Source: Notamacropus eugenii
Taxonomy: Eukaryota > Chordata > Mammalia > Diprotodontia > Macropodidae
Direction: 5' to 3'
DNA length: 64,000 nt
NCBI RefSeq assembly: GCF_028372415.1
Contig: NC_092874.1
Coordinates: 335,314,651 to 335,378,650, forward strand
Part shown: positions 47,001 to 56,000 of the stretch, piece after piece
Layout of the letters: each line of letters begins with the position of its first letter
Position numbering within the stretch: position 1 is the first letter of the stretch
Notes under the pieces: generated by a model
The model's input: only the letters and a program-made list of their open reading frames with translations
Databases searched by the model: none
Told to the model about the DNA's origin: nothing
Made by a program: the position numbers and the translations under genes

Positions 47001-50000
47001 AATTAGGGTTTGTTTGCATGGGCTGAGAAAGAATAGAAATTCTTTCCAGAACAGTCTCTATATTTAAATATGTCTTCCTTTTTCTTTCCTTCTCACCCCC
47101 CAGCCAAAGAAAGGTGGTGGGATCTCCTTCAATTCAACAGTCACACTGAGCCAGTGCTCTGAGAAGCTGGTGCAGCTCATCCTACATGAGTACAGTATCC
47201 TTTCCCCAAAGAACCCAAGAAATGGGGGCCCCCTTAAATCTTGGCTGCTCTGACCGAGATAGAAGGCAATTTTAGAAGAGATTTCTGGAGCCTGAAGGTA
47301 GGAATTGACAGCCAGGTGCTAGACTGGTGACTGCTTAACCACCCATATCTTGGATGTTGAGGGCTATTCTTGGAAAGCACACTGGATTGATCAGAATCAG
47401 TAACTTATGTGTAAGGCAGAATCCCTGGGGTTTTCAAGTACCTTTTTTATATAGGGTGTCCCAAAAGTCTTAGTGCAATTTAAAGCTTTGTGTAGGTTTA
47501 AAACCGCTGTAAGACATTTTGGGATATTCTATATATGCTTATTTTATTTATTAAAGCATTTGCCATAAGCATAGAGTTTCCCAACTAAAGCTAATAATTT
47601 AGTTAATTCCCATTGCTTACCATATTTGTGGAGCGCTAGATTCAGTTCTGGCTACCACATGTTAAGATGGACAGTAAAGTATAGCCAGAGGACGGACATC
47701 AGTTGGTTAAAGCACCATTAACTTTGTTTTCATGGGGATCATTTGGATGAATTTGAAACATGTATTTTGGCAGGAGAAGATGTTTATGTGGAAGAAGGAT
47801 TAGATTTATTCTCTATTTCCAGAGGGAAGATACAGGTGGAAGTAAGAGGGAGGCAGCCTTCAAGGTAAGAATAAGTTAGAGAACTTTGTGATGATTAGAG
47901 CCATCCACCAACATCTCGGCGTCTATCACTGAAGCATTCAAGCCAATTTTGACGGTAGGAGAACAGAAGGAAAGGTTGGAGAAGGCTGCTGTTTGTTGTA
48001 CTTGTTCCTTGAGGCTCAGGCCAAGGAACTCGGAATTGGAACTCTAGTTAGATCCTTTGTTGGAGACGGGCTTCTCTCTGGTTAGGACTGAATGTGCGTC
48101 TGGTTAGACTGGATGACTCTAGAGCTCCTTTCCAATTCTGGGATTCTTGAATTTGCGTTTGAGAGCATATTCACTGACCTTAATTTTGACCACCTCAGAA
48201 ATCTTCAATGCTGAAGTTCTCTTCCGAGAAGACTGTTCACCAGATGAATTTATTGACGTGATTGTTGGCAACCGTGTGTACATGCCCTGTTTGTATGTAA
48301 GTGGTACCTGAATTCCAGGTGGAGGCTTTGACACTGAGACCAGAGGATGAAACTAAGATCTGAGGGATCCCATTCTCTTCAGTAAACACCAACCATTAGA
48401 TACATCCTTTGGTCTCAATCCATTTTTTGGCATTTCAAAGACATGGACAGTGTAGTACTACCTGTCATTTATCTCTTTGTTAAAAAATGAGTCCTAGGAA
48501 AAGACACGGAAGTTGAGGCTTTCTTCCCTTTTCACTGAAACATCCAGCATCTTATTTGTTTTGCTTGGTTACAGCACAAATAGAAGTTTTAAAGTTTAAA
48601 ATCAAATCACTAGACTAAGAGTGTCTTTCTTTTGGAGGCATTGGGGAGTCTTTGTCCCCATAGGCTCTTTGTTCGGATGCTGATGTGCTTTTTAGGGTGC
48701 AGAACTCTCTAGTATTCTTTTAGAAGCAGGTACACAGCACAGTGGATAGAATAGTAGGCCTGGAGTCTGGAAGATCTGAATTCAAATTCAGCCTCAGAAG
48801 CTTACTAACTGTGACTCTGGGCAAGTCACTTAACCTGTTTGCCTCAGTTTCCTCATCTGTGATATTGGGATAATAATAACACCTACTTTCTAGGGTTGTC
48901 ATGGGGATCAAATGAGAATAATATATGTTTTTTGAAGTGCTCAGTAGGTGTTTTATGATGCTTTATAAAAATTTATTCCCTTCCTCTAGTACTTGGATAA
49001 GTTAGAAAATGGGAAGTTGGGCAGGATTGAGTTAAGGACTATTTATATTTGAATGGATTTGTTTTTCCTAAAGACCCTTCTTTCCCTACCTCTTTTGCCT
49101 TTCCCTTTTGGAATCAGGTTTATAACAAAATTGATCAGATTTCAATGGAGGAAGTTGATCGCCTGGCACGAAAGCCCAACAGTGTTGTAATTAGGTAAGA
49201 CTCTGGAGCTTGTTCCCCTGCCTCTGGTGGTCATTTGCTTGTGATATTTGTTTTTTAAAAAGAAAGTAAAGCCCCACTTACATGGAGGTCATAGTTCTTG
49301 AAATTCTTAACCATTTGGAGTATGAGCATAATCCTGGAAGTAAGCAAAAAAGGCCCTGAGAGATGGGGTGAGAAATAGTTATTTGAACATCCATGCAATT
49401 TACATTAGAGGAAACCCACCTTCAAGCTATCCTTGTGACAATTGTGTATAAAATAAACTGTTCAGGGATAATGGTATTTCCTCCACACTCTGAAGCTAGC
49501 CTCATGCCGCACAGTGTCCACTCATTCAAGGGCTGTTGATTATGTCATTGGTTAAAATCTCCCCTTCCTATCCTCATCTGCTTCCAAGGAGGCCTTAACA
49601 TCTTCATGTTCCCATTGGCAGCTATCCCAACTGAGAACTAACTACTCACAAAGTCACTGATTTGGGGGGGGGGGGGTACATGTGTGTGGTTTGTCTTTGT
49701 AGCTGCGGGATGAAGCTCAACCTGGACTTCTTGTTGGAGATGCTTTGGGAATACTTGGCCCTGACGTGTATCTACACCAAAAAAAGAGGACGTAAGTTGA
49801 GGACCAGGCCTTTTCTTTCCTGACAAGCATCATGGTGTCTATATAGCTCCTTAGCTCTATGTGATGCTAACACCACTCCCCTGCCTTTCCCCTGGGTGAA
49901 AAGCTACGTTTTCTTTTGGATCAGTTAACTTTATGTATTTCTACCTCTTTTTTTGAGGAGGACTGGGGTAGGGGGTGTCCCTTACTTAGGTCAGATATAT

Positions 50001-53000
50001 TTCCTTTCTTAGATTGGATCTCATAGTGATCATACTCTATTGCCACTACTAGGGCATTTTGATGGTTTAATGGACAGAGAGTGTTGGGCCTGGAGTCAGG
50101 AAGACGTAAGTTCAAATCTGGCCTCAGATACCTACTAGCTGTGTGACCCTGGCCAAGTCATTTAATCTCTGTTTGTCTTAATCCACTGGAGAAGGAAATG
50201 GCAAACCACCCCAGTATTTTTGCCACGGAAACCTCATAGACTGTATTTTCATGCTGTAGTCCATGGGGCCATGAAGAGTTGGACATGAATGACCAACTGA
50301 ACAACAACATTGCCGCTACTAAAAGAAATAATTCAGAGAATTCATCCTTCTAGCATTGGGGAGTAGTAATGTTACTTTTATATATGGAGGACAGCACAAT
50401 GCAAACTATCCCTTGTAGTGCTTTCTAGACCACACCTAGACTAGATTTCCTTCCGTGACACTTATAATAGTAACATCTCCTCCCAACTTAAAGCAGGAGT
50501 CACAGACCATGGAATCTGCAAGAATTTTAACTTCCTGGCTCATCAGGTTTTCTCTTCATGGTATTTGGCTGTATTCTGAAGGCCAGAGTTACCCTGTCAG
50601 CCTCCAGGGACTATTATATTGCTGCATTTTTGAGCATTTGCAGTAGACTCTGATCTTATAGGCAGGAGAAGATATGACTTTCCATATTTGGACTCAGCAG
50701 CTGCTTAGTGCTTACTGTGTAAACACAGGATGCCTTAAAAGTTTTATGGTGTCTGAGATGGTAAAAGTGGTAAAATTGAATCTCCGACTTCATTTCCTCC
50801 CTGCTTGTCTTCTGTCTCATTATCAAGGTTGGAGATGTTCCATAAATGTTTTCATTAGGAGAGGGGGAACCACTAAATGATACACAAGTAACATTAAATC
50901 TGAACTTTAAAAAGTTATAGCTGGGATATGACCTTTATATCTTAATGTGTATGTGTGTGTATATGTATGTGTACATATGCACACACATACATAGGCATGC
51001 GCATACAAAATATGCTGATGAGTTCTCCAAGTGATTGAATATATAGAGAGAACAGACAAAAATTTAAGGCAGAACCTTAGGCCTGCTCACCTTAGGAAGC
51101 AGGATATGGGGGATGATCCAGCAAAAAGACTAAGGAGGGGTGGTCAAACAGGTAGATGGAGTTCCCAGAAAGAACGTCATGTTGATCCAGAGAAAAGAGA
51201 ATATCTAGGAGAGGGTGGTCACCAGTATCAGATAACTTTCCAGAAATTGAGGAAGGTAAGGGCTGAGAAAAGACCACTTAGCATTTAAGAGATCATTGAT
51301 AACTGGAGAAAACAGTTTCAGTTGAGTGATGAGGTCAGAAGCCAGACTGCAAAGGATTTAGCCACAAGTGAAAGGAGAATTAGAACCAAGCAGTGATAAC
51401 AGAAGCAACAGCCTTTTCTGGAATTTTAATGGAGAAGGGAGAGATGTAGGATAGGGATGGTAAGACAGGCAGAAAAGGGTAAGGAAGTTGTGTTTGGATG
51501 TTAAGGTAGTGCTCACAAAGTGACAGCTCTGGAACAGAAAAGGTTCTTGGGAACAATTTGCTACAGAACTTACCCAGGAAATGGCAAGGAACTGAGGATC
51601 TCATTTCCAAAAAGTTCAGAGAGCAGAGAGAATTTAATAGTGACCTGCACAGAGTGTTTAATATTTATGCTTTGGTCATGCTATCATGTGTAGGCTGCTC
51701 TTTCTTCTAGAAGAAAGAAGAGGTTCAAAGAATGCTTGTCCACTCTTGGAGGAAAATAACCTGCTCCTTTAAAAAGTGGGGTGGAGAAAAGGGTGTCAGT
51801 ATGAAAACAGAAGGTAAAGGGTCTGAAGAGGCAGAGGGGAATCCTGCCGGTGCCAGGAGTTTAGAGGGTGGGGAAATGTGACTCACAGGAGAAAGGAACT
51901 TAGAAGGACTATTTAAATAGGAAACCCCTCCTGAAGGGAAGGAACTTCCCTTCTAAGGAGGAAGCAGCTGATTGTCCTCCAAGGAATAATGTTAAGAATC
52001 CTCATGTCCTGTGTCAGGAAAACATAAAGTGGTTGTGGTCCCTGCTGAGTGGTATAAGACAATCATTTGTTCAGCCTATTAGCAACAATCGTCTGCCTTC
52101 CTTCATCAGGTTTTGGGGTCAAGGAACATAAACTCCAGATTTGTCCAGCTGGATGACTACCGTACACCGTGCACTACTGTAATAGTTCATGTCGGCACTA
52201 ATCACACTGCCAAAAGGAATCTAGAAGGCATTGTTAAAGATTAGGAAAGCTTGGACAAGACAGTGAAGACGTTAGGGCCATAGTTGTTTTCATCGTTGCT
52301 GCCAAAGGAGAGTTAGGGTTTCACAAAAGAAATGCAGATTTGGGAAGTGAAGAGTTAATTAACGTGACATCTGAGAACAGGACTGGGATTTCTGGTTTGT
52401 GGTTCAAAACATAGGAATGACAGGCTCCTGTCCAGGAATATAGTGCCCCTACTAAGTCCTGGTAAGACTATTATTTGCTTATAGTCTTGCAAATTTAATC
52501 AGATTTTAAGCCAAGAAAAGAATGAGGAAAAAACTGCCTTCCTGCACTTAAAGCTAGATACTATAGAGCAGAGGCATCAGACTTGAGACCTGCAGCCTCT
52601 GAAGCCTCCAGTACAGCCTGAGCTAGATTAAAGTGTAATTTGGAAATGTTTAACAAAAAAAGTAAAAATATAATGCAGCATAGATAATGTTAATTCATAG
52701 ACTTCTAAGTATTCATTATCACGAGTCTCTATCTGAGTTTGACCCCAGTGCTGTAGAGAGTAGAAAGAAATAGAAGTAGCAACACCAGGGCCTTCGCAGG
52801 AGACGAAAAACCCAGAAAGGGATAAGTCATAAAAACTGTCCGTGTCACTGTGTTCAGAGTATGCTTTACAACTGAGGTGAACTAGAATACTGAGAGGGAG
52901 GCATCTTTGACCTCATATGGTCTTGATGAGACCCATCACTGACTCTGGAAAGGCATACATATGTTATTCACGAGGGACAAGTTAGGTAAAATTAAGAGTA

Positions 53001-56000
53001 GAGTGGCTCTATGTATTAAGGGAACATCCTCATGTGAAGAGTTCTAAGAACCAGAGCAGGGAGGCATGATGGAGGGGAGCATTTGGGCGAAGGTCTGTGG
53101 AGGAATCAGACAAGTGATATTGTCCTCAGAATATACCACAAACTGCACTGATGAAGAGGAAATGAGTAAGAGAACACAGGCTGGATAGATGACCTGGCAG
53201 TGGGGGATTGGGAGTCATCTCAAGTTTTCGCTCTACCAAAAGAGGAGTAGCTAATAGATCCTTCATTTGCCATAATGATAATTTCATCCTTCAGAAGATG
53301 AGAGAGCCAGCAGGAAATTTCTGTTTTGAATCTGATGCTTACTGACAAGAAGCCACTTATAGCTGGGATAGAAATGAAGGAAACTTTGGGGGTGAGGAGA
53401 GGAAATAGTAAGGATTCCATCTTAGAATTTGTGCTAAAGAAGGAGAGAAAATCCAGGCCCAGTCTTCCATACACTCTAAATAGTAGGAGACCAGAGTTGA
53501 AAGGATTCAAAGAGGAAATAGTCATGATTCCATAGCCTACAATTCTACAAGGAGGGTCAGCTCATGAGAGATGGGAAGTGTTCAAGAATGAAATTCCAAA
53601 AACTAAAAAAGAAACAGTTTGAGAAGAAAGAGACTGATATGGATGTATATGTAACTTATTAACCAGCTTATATTTTTGAGAAACATATAGAAGATTTGGA
53701 TTGTAGTCCTAACACTTGCTATGTGACTGTGAATGAGTCACTTAACCTCTCGTGGGTCATAGTTCCTTATCTCAAAAATAGGGATGATAATATCTCTAGT
53801 GCTTACCCCACTTACTAAGACTTAACTAATAGGATATGGGTAAAGTGCTTTCTTTACTTTAAAGGACCACATAAATGTGTTACCTTTATGATAATGGATG
53901 CCAGCACAGGTCGCAGAGGATGGATACTGAAGGGTGGTATGGGCCTGTTAGAATAGTGTCATGTCTACACTGTGCCATAGGTATAGTTTACCAGAATAAT
54001 AACAAAACATTTGCCCCAAGCCTGCTCATGTTACTCTTGTGGACAAAATGGAGAGGACTGGGCTCAAGGGTAGTGGGTCCATTCAGGATAGACCTAGAAC
54101 TAGTTGAATGGCTTGACCCACAGAGGAGCCATTAGTGGTTTGATGTCAGAGAGGAAGGAGGTTGTATGTCAGAGTTTACAATGACATTTAATAGGAAAAA
54201 ATATACAGGAAAGGGAAATCTGGGTTCAGGTCCAGCCCGTACATGCCCCAGCTGTATAAGCCTGGGCAGGTCACTCCCATCTCTCCCTGCTTCCAGGAAG
54301 TTCTGGAACACTAGAAGCTGTAGGATAGTTGTTAGCCTGTATTGGGAGAGGGAATTTCTTTACTGAAAATTCCCTCCACCACTGGTATCACCAGTCTAGA
54401 CCAGCACTTCTTAAACCCCACATGGGGGTGTAACCCACAGTTTAAGAAGTGCTGAAGGGGTGACGAGTGGAACAAGTCTGAGAAGTCCTAGTCTAGACCA
54501 GATACCTTCATCTTCAATTCAAAAAGTCAGATTCACAAGAGTCAAAGATGGAGGAGGCATGATGGTGTGACAGTTCATCTTCAGAAAATCTGGAGGTTTA
54601 GTGCATTTCAGGCTCTCTGTGGGTCCATGGTATGACGTGACAGCCAGGAAAGGCAGGGCCACCTCAGGCAACAGTAACTGACTCAGTGTCCAGGACTGGC
54701 ATGGGGGCAGTCATGCTGGCCTCTGCCCGGCTCAGGCCATCTCTGGGAGATTGTGTTCAAGATATGTGCTGATAGACTGGGGAGTTCCACAAAACGGGTT
54801 CCAGGATGGTGAAGGCCTCAGCGTCAGGTCATCTGAAATTTGAAGAACGTTTGTTGTGGATAAGAGAAGACTTAGTGAGGACATGAGATGTGTCCTGAGG
54901 TTTTTCAGGACTTCGATGGGGGAAGAGGAATTATTACCCCTAGAGGGCTAAACCAGAAACAATGGGTGGAAGCTGCAGAGAGCCAGATGGAGGCTTGGCG
55001 TAAGGAAGAACTTTGTAACGGTCAGCACTTTCTTCCCTTGGAATGAGGTCGTGGCTTCCCCTTGCTGGAGGTAGAGAGGCAAACACTGAATGACCATCTG
55101 TTGTAAATGGGATTCTTGCTCATGGATGGATTCAGCTCCTTCCAGCGCTGAGAGAACATCATTCTGAAGGTTGGGAGGTAGTGACTCGCATCTAGCCAAT
55201 GGCTGTCTGTTTCTTTGACATTTTTCAGGTATAACTAGACAGGCTGATAGAAGCATGAGCTAGTTTAAAAAAAAAATAGTTTGCTCTTGGAAAACTGAGG
55301 GATTTTAACTCTGTTTTCCCTTCTCTCTTTCTCCTATTCCTTTTATAGAAAGACCAGACTTCACCGACGCCATTATTCTCCGGAAAGGTGCTTCTGTAGA
55401 GCACGTGGTAAGTGAAAGAATAGAAATGATTATTTAATATCTGATTAGATGGCCAGGGAGCTCTCCAGTCACAGCTGTCCTCAGGCAGTGACTCAGCTCT
55501 CACATAGGGTACTATTTCTCTTCTGGCCCATGGAATTCCTTTACACTCACCTACATCATGGTTTTCTTATCAGCCCTGGGTCTGGGCCAGAAGAGATGGC
55601 TAGCATTGGTAATGTGGCTGGTGGAATCTGAAATAACTGAGGAAGTAAAAGTTTGAGCTTCTGAACATATCCTTTTATGAAGCAGTGCATGTCAATTGTA
55701 TAACAAATTGAGATCGGTCCTCCTCCAGTTGGCACTGGACCCCAAATAAAGGGGGACACAGATTTTTATGTGTTAACAGGAAACAACAGGATATGAGATT
55801 AGGTAATCTTGTTTTAAATTGGAGGAAAAATTAGGGACTTTACAAGTTGGGAGGGGGAGATAGGTATAATTCCCTGAAATCAGAAAAAAGAGTTTTCCCA
55901 CTTCTCCCCGCTTCCCCAAAGTGTCTTTATTCAGTCAGAGAAACAAGGAAATAGTAACTGTTGACCAGCATGGGGCCAGTTTTCAGATAAGATATGTATA

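Larger units (their letters stand above)
52770..55348. other. DRG2: Rest of DRG2 intron 10
   Basis: Purine-rich on the plus strand, probably further decayed LINE sequence. Apart from the MIR and the small inverted element I recognise nothing specific. Confidence 0.4.
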
